From the NCBI RefSeq assembly GCF_033807715.1, contig NC_084592.1, positions 25,202,001 to 25,266,000 of the forward strand: 64,000 nucleotides of DNA, in the 5' to 3' direction. Every line of letters starts with the position of its first letter. Within the stretch, counting starts at the first letter, position 1. Below are positions 36,546 to 48,821 of this stretch, in pieces. This DNA comes from Cololabis saira. Taxonomy: Eukaryota > Chordata > Actinopteri > Beloniformes > Belonidae. The position numbers were made by a program, and so were the translations under genes. The notes beneath the pieces were generated by a model. The model worked only from the letters and a program-made list of their open reading frames with translations, was not told the DNA's origin and did no database searches.

Positions 36546-37800
36546 TGAGTGGGGCATCAATGAAATAAAAAGCACAACAGTAATGTCTAATGAAGATTTG
36601 TTTGAAGATCCTCAACCCCTTTTAATTAATTTCAGTGCCTAAACCTAACCAGGTAAATGTCTGGTCCAAACTTTATGAGGAGCAGCTTAATGGGTGATTA
36701 AAAACCGAATGTAAATGTGAGAATGGACGCTCGCAGGATCAAATTCTCATACAACTTTTATTAACTTGATACTTGAAACTTCTTCCTGACAAAATCCAAT
36801 CCAGATAGATAATTTAACATCCTTTGAGCAAGTGGTACAAACTCGTTCCTCTACCGTGTGAATCCTGCCCACCCCTGAGTAAGTAACTCTGGGAGACAAC
36901 TCCATTTATAGACCTTTGAGCAATACACTCACAGTGAAAATATTTAAATAAAATTGTGTCCAGGAAAAATCAGACATGGCTTGCTCGCTGTAGGAGATGT
37001 TCCGTACCTAATACAGAGCTGAAATTTCACTTAAAATCTGAGCATTTCTTTCTTTCTGCCCATGCTATCAACCCACGCGCTGCTGAAGGCTGTGGAAGGG
37101 ACTGCACCTGCCAAACTTTGTGAGCCTCATGTAACACATTTGGCCATCTATGACTTAAATTGATTTGCCGTGGCATCTGGATGCAATATGAGCTCCCAAA
37201 CACATGCTAGTCAATATGTTTGAATCGTCATGCATGGACATGCAGTCAAAAATGCATATAAGTTGAATGTTATTGTTCACAGTGCTAACAAAACCACGCT
37301 GATCCTCTTTTTCCCACGCTTATTTGTGTTGCCTGCTGTTATCCACACACATCGTGCTCTCATTTCTATTCTTAAATTGTGATTGACGAAATCAAATACT
37401 TATTCTGACACAATTCACAATTGCTCACTTTTCCGGTATGATCTGATTTTAGAAAGCTTCTCATGCCTGGTTCTGAAATGGGTTTTCATAAACACAAAGG
37501 CACAAACACTCAAACAAACACGAAAGAAATGCGGGCTATTTGATCCTTGCAGTCATGTTTTACTTTATGGCGAAGGGGGCAGCTCCAGATATTGGTTAAA
37601 TTTTAGTGTCTCCCACCTCAGCAGTCAGCTCCCACTGGTGTCTCATCATCCATCAGTGGGGGTTGGAGTTGAAGACAACAACAGACTGGGGCATCATATG
37701 ACACCATAGATATGTTTCCTGTCAGACACACCTCTGAGATGTGTGTCTCACACAACTACATAAATGTGCAGAGCAGTTTTTTCATTTTTGTCCTTGGTCA
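36546..37800. other. Stretch without recognisable feature
   Basis: Unique-looking DNA. The 108-codon plus frame at 37383-37709 has no recognisable domain. Confidence 0.4.
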
Positions 37801-37802
37801 CT

Positions 37803-38002
<200 letters not shown>

Positions 38003-38373
38003 GAGAGCAAAAGAATAGTTTCTTCAAGTTAAACCTCTGCATCTGGCATCTCCTTGAGAGGTATAATGATATCAACGAGACATGCTCCAATCAGAGCACA
38101 TCCGCCCGCTTTGTTACAGACTTCATCGTCTACAAGAAACAAGCCTCACATGATTTCATTTTTGTGGTATTTTTGTGGTAAAGAGATACTTAACACAAGT
38201 TGTGGCTGCAAACCACAGCCAGATTTTCTGTAAAAATACCTGTAACTAAAGAATTTGCAGGAAGCATCAAGTAATTTGGACTCCCAGTACAGACATTTCC
38301 AGATAGTGACGTGATATTGATGAAATGTAGCCGAGTTTCGCTATTTTTTTTAATGACATCCTATCATCCTCTG

Positions 38374-38479
<106 letters not shown>

Positions 38480-38689
38480 TGCTAGTTGTCTATATGATCA
38501 TGCATGTGATTGATAATGATGCATGATGTGAAGTTTGCAGTATTCCATTCCATATGTCAGATGTGTCCACACAGAGAATGCTCTCAGTTTCCAGCATTCT
38601 CAGCTGTTCAAAACTCAAAAGCCAAATGGAAGCTATCTTTTCTTACCCAGCGCAAATATGCACAGATGTGGACAAGCGCACGCATACGC

Positions 38690-38725
38690 ACGCAGACACC
38701 ACAGACACCACAGACACCACAGACA
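38690..38725. repeat. 9-bp tandem repeat (CAGACACCA)
   Basis: Four near-perfect units follow a CGCACGCA-rich lead-in. Confidence 0.85.
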
Positions 38726-41246
38726 AAGACCAGTGTGATTACTTCCTTCTCCGTCCTTTGAATGCAGACCAATTAAATGAATACTGTGATAAGAGTACAA
38801 AGAGGATCCAAGACGTAGCATGGGCATATAAAACCGCGTTACAATGCCTCCAGCATTTTTGTATCTTAGCATCGAGCACATCACCATTCATTTATTTTAA
38901 TTGCTCTCTACCTGCTATGGTAATCAGGACTTAAATAGAGAAATTTCCATTTTCAATTAAAATCTCTACCGCATATGCAAGGAGATGAGACCCACCTGAT
39001 TAACAAATGTAATAAAATAATTTATTCGCTCGCTTCTGTGCGTTTTGTTCTCTGCAGCTTAGTCCGGAAAGTCAAAAACAGCCCCGAATGAATTCTTGTG
39101 CAATAGGAAAGTAGATAAGATTTTTTTTTTTTCGTATTAAAAAATTTTGGAACGAACTACATGCAGATGATATTTTGAAATGAGCATTTTAACTTAAAGG
39201 TAATTATTGCTTTAACTTTTAAAACAGAAGACAAACATTCCAGGCTTTTTATTCTATCTTTATTGCAAATAAAGCCAAAATAATAACTTATTTTGTTCGT
39301 AACTTTACAACCTATTGTCTCCAGGTGCAATTTTTAAGTTATTCAGCCAACATTATGCTCCTCACCCAAAACAGACAGATGTCAATTTAAACACTCTAGG
39401 AAACGTCTGGTGTCTCTTTGTTTTTTGACATCATTACAATTGACTGTGTCATTAATTTCAGATAATAATAATACCAAACTTCAAAATTTAATGACCCTGA
39501 TTAGCTGAGACCTGCTCTGACTATGGTATATCATGTAAAATTAGTAAAGCAAATTAGCTGTGAGCCCTCCATTTTTGGCTCTTTAATTTATTTCCATGTT
39601 TGCCATTGGCCCCACACAACCAGATGCCTCTCTCTGCTCCATTGATCAGCTTTTGTTTGCTGAATGTTGTTGAGTTTTCAGGTGATGCACAACAGCTCCT
39701 CTGAGAGCCTCTTTGAGCTGATTTAACCTCTTCTCTGCTTCCCTAAATATAGTTATGCACATTACTCTTTGCAGGAGTATGATTCAGTCGGGAAAGGTGC
39801 AGGGGTTCTGCTGCAGATGGAAAACTGTATCTACAATCGCAGAGTTTTTAAAATCAATCATAATCCTTGACTACTTGAAACCTCCTCAGGTAAAGATGGA
39901 GGGATAGATTTGTGTGCGTGGTTGTCTCTGTGTGGCCTCTTTGTCCCTGTAGAGATCATTAGCAGTGAAGTGCCTCTTGGTCAATACTATTCCTCAGTGC
40001 ACTTGGCACTCTCCTACTCCCCCTCTCTCCGTAAAAGAAAAAATCACCCCCCTCCCCCCAAAGAAAATACAACAAAAAACTAATTTATAGTGTTTGGCAA
40101 TATTTTAGACAATAAGTTCACAACAGCCATAAAATGTGGGACCACTTGAAGGTCTAGAGGGAGTGAGCCGAGTTTACACCTTCTGGTATATCTGTATACT
40201 TGCAGGGCTGTTAAAGTTCAAATAGGGTAGTGAGTTGAAGGACGAGGGCCAGGCAACCTACAGATGAACAGCAACTGAGAATGAAATGTGAAAGCTGATC
40301 TCAATACTTGAAATTGTTCCAATTCAGTTTTGTCGTATAGATCTGTAGAAGGACAACTCAGAACAGTTTTTGAGTGTTTGACAGTTTTATTGACTGTTGA
40401 CTTTAGAGGCAGATTTAGCAATGGGCAACATGATGCACCAATGCACACAAATAAAAAAAACATTAAAAAGAGGGGGGGCATGGAACTTTTTTCTTTTTTT
40501 TTAATGACATGTTACTTCAGTTATATCCTTGTATTGATATTTTGTAGACCCAAGAAAGCAGTGGACACCATTCAAGCCCACTGGTTTGTAAACTACTGTC
40601 TCTGCTCAATTGGGGGTCCAGAACCACCAGTGGTTGGCTATTCTTGTTGTAAAAGTGTCAGTCTTGGCAAAAATACAGAAAAAGAAAGAAAAGCAAACAA
40701 ACAAATGAATAAAATGAAATGGTGTATGAAGAAATTCTAGTTTGGAAATGTCTGCCTGAGATCAATCTCCTACAGAATGTCTTCTTATTTTTAATGTTCT
40801 ACTTTTTCTAGAGTGTGTAACTTGTTCAAATCAAAATTTTTCATTCCTCATATTCCATAAGAGGCTGTGCTCTGTTGCAAGATTTTGTATTAGATGTTTA
40901 ATTTACTTGTTGGCTGCAACCTGCAACCACTGGTCAAAACTAAACTGTGGTTCCCTCTCCGGCTTTAGTTATAAGGTTTTCATTTCCATAATGCAAACTG
41001 TTGTTGAGGAATATTAAAGCAGGACCAAAGAGTACCAATACAGTGCTATGTAAACATATATTTATGGGATAAGGAGGTAAGTTGTTCCACTTTTTATGTG
41101 TCAAGATAGGGGAAAATGGGGCAGAAGTGTCAAAGTCCAGGATTTTTCTTAAAAATGTAGATAATCATAATGTAACAGTGACAAAAGGCCAAAAATTTGA
41201 CTTATTCTTACTGATTTTCATCTGATTTGTATCTATTCTTTTTTGT
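38726..41246. other. Stretch without recognisable gene
   Basis: AT-rich, unique-looking DNA. A TTTTGTTCTCTGCAG acceptor-like site ends at 39058 and is followed by a short open segment, too weak to call. The 136-codon plus frame 40330-40740 has no domain. Confidence 0.4.
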
Positions 41247-41250
41247 TTAA

Positions 41251-41591
41251 AGGAGCATGAGGCAGGATTGAGGCAGGATTTATGGAAAAGATTCGTATAC
41301 GTTTTAAGTTTTCTAGTAATAATGTCAGATGAAGCGTTCCAAACCAAAAAGAATGAGCCCTCTAGTGTATCTCTCCGTTGCCTTGAACAGGCTGTGTGCT
41401 GCAAAATGTGCTGCAGTGCTGGGGCCGAGTTTCCCGCGCTGTCCTGCGGATGTGACGTCAAATGACGCTGCATGCGCGTTCTCCCCGTTCTCCCGTGCCG
41501 GCTTCGCTGTTGGCTGCAGTACCCCCGACGGCCGTCGTGGTGAAGGGTGGCGCTAGAGAGTCTCATTTCTTAAAAGGAGCCTCATGCTCCT
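41251..41591. mobile_element. TTAA-flanked miniature inverted-repeat element (341 bp)
   Basis: The inverted ends are AGGAGCATGAGGC and GCCTCATGCTCCT. TTAA lies directly outside both ends (41247-41250 and 41592-41595). The right end also holds an internal hairpin, AAAGGAGC with GCTCCTTT. The GC-rich middle has CpG-bearing words and no transposase. TTAA duplication fits piggyBac or Kolobok. The window starts with another copy's right end. Open frames of 65-133 codons crossing it are spurious. Confidence 0.85.
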
Positions 41592-41689
41592 TTAAATTAA
41601 AAAAACATGCTTTTTATTTATTTTTTAATAATGTACAGTATTTGTAAAAATCTATTTTTCTTATTTCTTTCTTTTTTGTTTACATTTTA

Positions 41690-41775
41690 AATAATGCTTT
41701 TTATTTATGTTTTAATGTCTGTAAACCACTTTGAATCACCTTGTTGTTGAATTGTGCTATACAACTTAACTTGCC
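41690..41775 (+). repeat. 3'-tail fragment of a fish retroposon
   Basis: CTGTAAACCACTTTGAATC, GTTGAATTGTGCTATA and CTTGCCTTGCCTT are words typical of the tail of a common fish retroposed repeat. The body is not visible. Confidence 0.45.
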
Positions 41776-41795
41776 TTGCCTTCTTAACCTGATTC

Positions 41796-41987
41796 TATGG
41801 AGCTAGAACAGTGTCAATGGACCACAAGCCATTTGTAAATCAGCTTATATTTGTGTGTGCATCAGAAATACATTTTTGATTGTTGACCTACGGACCTGTG
41901 AAACGCCCTGTGCATTTGTGAATCTTGTCCTGTGCATTTGTAAATCATCATGTGCTTTGTGAATATTGAGATTGTTCTAGCTCCATA
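41796..41987. mobile_element. Miniature inverted-repeat element (192 bp)
   Basis: TATGGAGCTAGAACA faces TGTTCTAGCTCCATA across 192 bp, with one mismatched step. Inside, a segment of 20-25 bp containing GTGCATTTGTGAATC is repeated three times (about 41910-41972). No target duplication longer than TA can be shown, so the superfamily is open. Confidence 0.7.
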
Positions 41988-42345
41988 TAGTACACTTGTA
42001 CATGGTAGCTGAATTAAAAATAAGAATTCGTATTCATTAAAAAAGTATTCCCTTGGCTCAATTTCTCCAATGTTAGCCGTTTATGCCTGACATGAAATAA
42101 CATCCCCAAAATCTTCTTTATTGAAAAAGTTAAAATGTTGATATATTGGAATTTTAAAAAAAGACCCAAAATTTTGTATTGAACAATTTCTTAATAATTA
42201 TTTTTCTTATCATAATTTTTTGTTTAGTTTAGTTGTATTTTCAAATAAATTCATGTATAAAATATGATACATTCTGCATTATAGGGTTAGGGATGAGCTG
42301 AATCCGGCAAGTTTCACTGTTTGGGGGTAAAATTACCATCTCAAC

Positions 42346-42485
42346 TCCATCCATCCATCCATTGTCTATACCCGCTTTATCCTTTGCAGGGTCACGGGGG
42401 TCTGCTGGAGCCTATCCCAGCTCATTACTGACGAGAGGCAGGGGTTCACCCTGGACAGGTGACCAGTCCTTCGCAGGGCCCATCT
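42346..42485 (-). repeat. LINE-linked fish repeat with (ATCC)n end
   Basis: CCATCCATCCATTGTC, ATACCCGCTTTATCC, CTGGAGCCTATCCCAGCTC and CCCTGGACAGGTGACCAGTC form a very common fish repeat. The tetranucleotide run marks its 3' end, so the source is read on the minus strand. Related to 25080-25165. Confidence 0.7.
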
Positions 42486-45400
42486 CAACTCAATCTGAAT
42501 AAAAATGTGTTCGTTTTAAAATCTTATTTATTCATTTACTTTAAGAACTACATATTTCCATTTTCTTAACGATACATTGAAAAAAACAACTAAACAAATG
42601 AAGTTATTTTTTACCCAGCAAAGTTGCAGTACACTATACATGGAAATTATTTAATTTAATACCAATTATCCTGGTTGAGTTGAGCCATTCCCATTGAAAC
42701 TAGCCATCTTACTAATTAAGTCCAACACTTTGCTAAATAAAATGGTTTTAAACACTGGTTAATTTGTTTTGATGCAGCAACCCTAACATCTGATATCGCA
42801 AAATTTCAATTTGACCTACAAAAGTGATTTTATAACTGGTGCTTACCACTTCTCCTTTTCTTGCTGAAATGATGAGTGATGCCAGAAACACAGTCACATG
42901 ACAATAAAAAAGCACAGTTGCCAACATAAAGTGGGTAGTCAACTTAGCCCGTGGTTAAACTTATCCAACATTCTCCACTGCAAGGCGGGACTATAGAAAT
43001 CAATGGAACGGTTGTGTGAATAGACATTATTTTCCAGAAGCTGTTAGTAATAGTCTAAAATTTTAGTGAAAGCCGAACAAACATGTTGTGTCTGGTATCT
43101 TTACAAATAAACAGAACCAAGAAAACAGTGCAGAATAAGGCTCCAATGCAGCCACAAAGCTGATCAATAATGTTCTATAAACAAACAAAAAAAAAATATA
43201 TATATACAGTATATATATCCCACAATTGTTTATCACAGGAAATCTACTGAATTTACTTATTTAAGCTGTCTTGCAAGTGGAAATTTTACATCTAATTTAC
43301 ATTTTACGTTAAATGTTGTGTAAATGTATCATTTACTTTTACTTGTAATTTGATGTTTATTGTATGAGTCGACAATAGTTTGATGATACTGTGACATTTG
43401 TGAAAGAATACATCAGTAAAAGAAAATTTCAGGTGCAAAACCATTTTGCAGCTAAAGTTATATGATGATTTTTTAATGTGTTATAATATCATGTGGATTC
43501 AGTCTTTATACTATAGCTAAAAGAAAATGGGCTTAAGGTTTTTTTTCCCCCAAATTATCAATTTGGTCAGATTAAAAAAATGCCAGGTAGAAGGCAAACA
43601 CAATATTATTGAAGTATGTGAACCATTAAGAATCGATCTTGACTTGTAGCAGTATGCCATTCTTCTCCAGGGAGCGGAAGATGTAACTCTAACTGTATTT
43701 GTTATGAAATTGCTCCAGTGGTGACCCAAACAATATTATTTGCCACAATTATCAAAGTGATTGTTATAGATTCCAATACTATTGATGACATGTGAGATCT
43801 GTTGTGATTCAGCAGTAAAGCAATATTCATGTACTATTTAGGCCGGCTGGTTAATGGGAGCGTTGTCTATTGTCCTTTGCTTTGTGGCCAGTATTGAAAA
43901 TGCATTAAATTCATGAATAAAAAAAAGGCTTATACTTTTCTTTTTTTACATCATATTAAACATCTATTTAAATCCTTTTTTTAAGCAGCGGTGCAAGGGG
44001 CATATGTTTGGACCACAAATCAGTTTGTTTTTTGTTTTACTTTTAAAATTAATGTTACAGAGCTAGCCTGAGATATTATGAAACAAAAAGATGTGAATAC
44101 ATAGTTTCTCTATAAATACATTCTTTCAAAAAACATTCAACATAAGTTAAGAATATTTTTCAGAACTACATTTGTTAATAAGGATGTTTGAAAATTATGC
44201 TTTCAAATTTCACATTTAATGAGCATTTAAGAAAAATTCTACCTTTATTCAGACTTTTGACATTATTACTTCCCTTGTTTCTTGTTTCCATGTTTGCTTT
44301 GTTGGGAAGAGGACATTTTAAGGGATTTGTGCATTGGGGAAAATTAAAAAAAAAACAACATGCAAGCCCGGAGCAGAAGGACAGCTAGTGAGACAACGAG
44401 GGCAGGGTAATGACTGTATCCATCACGGTGACACACATCGGCACTCTTCATGGATCACAGGCTTTAAGTGCCGAGCTATGGCGGGTTCAACAATAACACA
44501 CAAACGAGCACCAACCAGGCCGCTGATTTATTACGGGGCTGATATCTCCCTGCTTGTAGGCACATAGCTTTGACTGTGTCTTACACTGTGGGTGTGTGGG
44601 TAAGTTCTGAGTAAAGGTGTTAAGAGAATGATATTTCCACATGATGTGATTGCTCTGACAAATGGGACTTTACAAGCTGTGAGATTATTAAAAAGAAAAA
44701 TCAGTTTTGACGAGCTATATTACAAGCTCGACGTCTTGAACTCAAATGTAAATAATACAGTTGCAGCTTTTCCTTCATCGAGAGTTTTAATCTGGACTGA
44801 TAATTCTTTTTGAAGAAATCAAGCAATGACTCTGCGTGATATCAAAGGTTTTCAGAATCACATGTACTGTTTCTCTTGTTTCTTTTCTGTTCAGCTGCAA
44901 AAAGAAAACTGATAATATTAACTGAATCATTTCCATGAGAAGAAATTTGAAACAATAAGCTAAACTTTTTCAGCAATTGTTGTTTCCTATGCATCATTTT
45001 ATTTCATATTATTTATTTATTTATCTATCAATTAATTTGACTTGTTTATCTATTTTTAACTTGCAGTAACATCTTTTCATCATGTCAAAAAAAAAGATCA
45101 ACTGTGTCAGTACAAGGCAGCACAAGTTTTAGTAAAAGTATCAACCCACTTAAAAAAATTTAATAGGCCATGATCTCATGGTTTATTTTCTTTATTTTAC
45201 TCATTTATTCATCTTACGAACAAGTGACGAGCAACACTTACCAGTGAATGGAATTTATGCCTATACTTATATTAGATCTGTCTTCCAGCACATATATAAA
45301 AAATAAATTAATTAATTAAAATTAAGATTTCAATAAACTGATGACATATTGGAATACAACACGGACACAAGCCAAACAGATTTAATGCCATATTAATTTC

Positions 45401-47159
45401 TACTTCTGCATTCATTCACGATTTATTCATCATCACATTAATCACATCACTGATAAACTTATCCGTATTCTTCTTGTTTCATTTATAAATGGGATAAAGG
45501 AATAGGAATAAAAAAATATTAATACAACAAATTAAAAATAGGAAATACACTAATACAAACTAATAATCAAAAAATATATTTGAATAAGAATAAAAGGCTG
45601 GATTTTATGCTTTTAAGATTTAGTAACTGAAATATTACTAGTTCAAGGGCCACATCTACAGGTGTCCGTCGAGGAACCTGAGACAATTCCAACCTGCTTT
45701 TTGGATTATGAATTCTCAAGAACATGTTCTACTCTGATGGAGTTAACCCTGTCCATGATCGCATGCTGCCTGTATTCTCAGTTACAGACATCAACATTTT
45801 CAGGTTGATGTCTGATGACCCTCAACTTATCTTTTTTACCATCCACACTCTTTTCTCTCTCTCTTTGTCTTTCTTTCCCTCCATATTTGTCCTTCTGTCA
45901 CATGCGACAGTCTCAAGCTTTGCCTTACGTGACTGAAGCTCATATCAGGGAGAATAATTTATAGTCACCATGAATAAGAGATGCTGTGGAGTTTCCAATG
46001 ATTCAGCTCTGATATGGAAACAGTCTGAACTATTTGGACAGTGTTTGGACGGAGTGATCAGTGTTAGCCAGTCCATTGTTGGCAAACACATGTCAGTGAA
46101 ACCAGCTGCCGGAAAAACCCAAGAGACCTGAGAAAAGGAGGGGAAGCTGAAGGAGGAAAAAGAAAAAGAAATGATGAAAAGGAATTAGAGGGGATATTGG
46201 AATCCCTTGAACAACAAACCAACTTCAGGAACCCGTGGTAACCAAAGGCTCCTTCTGTTCTCTTCTCACGTTGCCAGGATCTGACAAAAAAAAAAAGAAA
46301 TTTACAGCAGGAAGACGGCATAGCAACTGCCAACTAGGATGTACAATCTGGATAACTTTAAAGCGCAGAAGAAAGCAAGACACACCGCACAACAAAAGCA
46401 AACAAAGGAAAAAAAGTAGAAACATTTACCAGGTTATTCATGAGTCACTGCATGTTTTGGAGGTTTCGCCGCTCCAGTTCACCTGACTCATCACCATCAG
46501 TCTGTCATTAAGGTCTGTGTGATTTGAATCAGCTGTGATGGAACAGGAAAACATCTAAAATATGCAAGACTGACAGATACAGTGTTTTATCACGTCCCAC
46601 TGGCTGAACAAAACAGTTTGATGGTGCTGACTGGACTTGATAGTCGAGACGCACAGTATCTTTTGGCCTGATAAATTATCAGTCAAAATGGGAGGAAAAT
46701 TACATCATTTTTATCGTCCCAATAGATAAGTTAAAGCAAATAAAATAGATCTGATAAAGTGATGGAATGATGTCATTCTTTGCTGGCAGGTTGTGCCTTT
46801 TAAAATAGGCCATAAGTCATGCTCATCATGTCATCTGGCAGGACCCAAGCATGGCTGGAAATGAGCGCCAACAGCATTTTAACCGGACTTTAACCGGATT
46901 TTAACACTCCGGTCTGGTTATTTTTGTAGCAGATAACACGGCTGCTGTTTGCAAAATATGTTTATTAGAAAAAAAGTTGGCAGATTTTAACAGAACTAGT
47001 TGTACATCTCACCTGAAGAGGTGTTATTAAGGTGAAGCTGTATCTTATAGAACGAAGCAGCAGCTAGCAGCGCGGAGCATTGATGTTCCCTTTCAGCACC
47101 TTTGAAAACTTCAGCATTTACGCGAGACAGTAAAAACACTAAAGCCATAAAAGAGAAAG
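42486..47159. other. Long stretch without recognisable gene
   Basis: AT-rich unique-looking DNA. TACAGTATATATAT near 43195 is a short AT repeat. More even-composition segments at about 43840-43915 and 44380-44580 contain no repeat signature. Frames up to 89 codons lack domains. Confidence 0.4.
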
Positions 47160-47161
47160 TA

Positions 47162-48819
47162 CCGTATTTTCGCGACCATAAGGCGCAACTTTTTTTTTTT
47201 TTTTTTTTTTTAAATGTGCCGGGCGCCTTAAGAAACGGTGCGCCGTGTCTATTACCTGAATTACGGTAATGTAAGGCCGGCCACCATGTGAATGGTAAAA
47301 AGAGAAGGGGGCGGGGGAAGCCCCGGTGAGTTGCGACGTGAATGAGACTCCACTGAGCTGATTAATGCGAAACAGATGATGAAAACGTTTAAGGATTTGC
47401 TTGATGTGTAAAGTGAAATAAAATACAATCAAACTAAGTTTTGCTTCCGCTCTATTTAAATAAGCACACTTGTTCTGCAGCGCGCGTGTGTTTTGCGTGT
47501 CGGGAACCGAGGAAGCACCTGCCGTGGGTTTGCGGGTCCGATCGCCGGTTCCCCGGGGCAGATCCGGCTGAAATTCCAGTGCTCTTTCCCCGGGAGCCCC
47601 TACAACAGTGCAGGCGGGCTCCTCCGGTCCCGGCTGGTCGGAACCGTCCACGTTCCCCGGTTAAAGCAGCGGCTGGAGCAGCGCGGTGATCGGCGCTGCT
47701 GCAGCCGACTTCCTGGTTCCCCAAGCGGGGTCCGATGACCTGGTTCCCGGCCGCTTTGCGAGCAGAGATTTCAGGGGTCTGTCCCAGGTCGGATCAACTT
47801 CAACCTGCGAGATTTTCAGGCAAATCTGTCGGTTTGATCTCCAGTAACCAAGATGCAGAGGATGCGCTCAGGAGCCGCCAGGCTCCCGCCGCGGGTTTGC
47901 CGGGCCAGGGCGCACCATCCCCGGGGCAGATCCGGCCGAAATGCCGCTGGTCTTTCCGCGGGAGCCCCTGCTCCCATACAGGTGGATGGCTTCGGTGTCG
48001 GCCGGTCCGAACAGGTCACATTCCCGGTTAAAGCCGCTGTGACGCGCGCTGCTGCAACCCGACTTCCAGGTTCCCGAAGCTGGATCAGATCAAATTCTCC
48101 TGGTTCCCACCCGCTTTAGGAGCAGGGATTTCAGGGGTCTGTCCCAGGTCGGATCAACTTCAACCTGCGAGATTTTCAGGCAAATCTGTCGGTTTGATCT
48201 CCGGTAACCAAGATGCAGAGGATGCGCTCAGGAGCCGCCAGGCTCCCGCCGCGGGTTTGCCGGGCCAGGGCGCACCATCCCCGGGGCAGATCCGGCCGAA
48301 ATGCCGCTGGTCTTTCCCCGGGAGCCCCTGCTCCCATACAGGTGGATGGCTTCGGTCCCAGCCGGTCCGAACAGGTCACATTCCCGGTTAAAGCCGCTGT
48401 GACGCGCGCTGCTCCACCCCGCTGGGGAGAGACGGGCTCTGCGCGGTGGAGGATCCGCACAACGGGGTATGAAAAGTTTATTTACTGTTGTGCAGAAAGT
48501 GACTGACACCGAGGAAATTCGGACTGGCGCAGCTGAATTAGCGGAGCTCTTTAATGCAGAAACAGAGGTTTTGCTCCCGCTCTATTTTTTAAATAAGCGC
48601 TTGTGTGCTTGTGTGTGCGTTCTGCATGTGTGTGCGTTCTGCAGCGGGTGTGTGTGTTTTCCGGCCGGCGTGTTTTGCGGCACGCGTGTGTGCAGCTCTG
48701 CTCTGTAGACTGCGCCTTTTGGGTCGGTGCGCCATATGTATGTTTTAAATCTAAAAATGACACACAAAAATGAGGGTGCGCCTTTCCACACGGTGCGCCG
48801 AATGGTCGCGAAAATACGG
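47162..48819. mobile_element. TA-flanked DNA element carrying GC-rich tandem repeats
   Basis: The ends are CCGTATTTTCGCGACCAT and its exact complement, extending with mismatches to GGCGCA. TA lies outside both ends (47160-47161 and 48820-48821), as for Tc1/mariner including pogo types. Two decayed stretches, at 47350-47410 (TFKDLLDV-like) and 48520-48570 (AELAELFNAETE), read like parts of an acidic transposase C-terminus; that is inference. A segment with TTTTGCTTCCGCTCTATTT or TTTTGCTCCCGCTCTATTT occurs at 47439 and 48569, so a direct duplication of roughly 80-100 bp surrounds the GC-rich block. A T run of 22 lies at 47190-47211. A related fragment lies at 18340-18641. Confidence 0.75.
47520..48418 (+). 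repeat. GC-rich tandem repeat, unit about 360 bp, about 2.5 copies
   Basis: TTTCAGGGGTCTGTCCCAGG starts at 47770 and again exactly 360 bp later at 48130. The two copies then agree almost base for base to about 48410. A diverged earlier copy is recognisable from CCCCGGGGCAGATCCGG at about 47551, some 368 bp before its counterpart. The block is CpG-dense in an AT-rich window. Frames of 80-170 codons on both strands show Pro, Arg and Gly bias from base composition and no known domain. Confidence 0.92.
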
Positions 48820-48821
48820 TA

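Noticed and set aside
47139..48509. Several 65-170-codon frames with Arg, Pro, Gly and Ala on both strands
   Set aside because: GC-rich sequence lacks stop codons by composition. Overlapping frames on both strands with no known domain point to chance.
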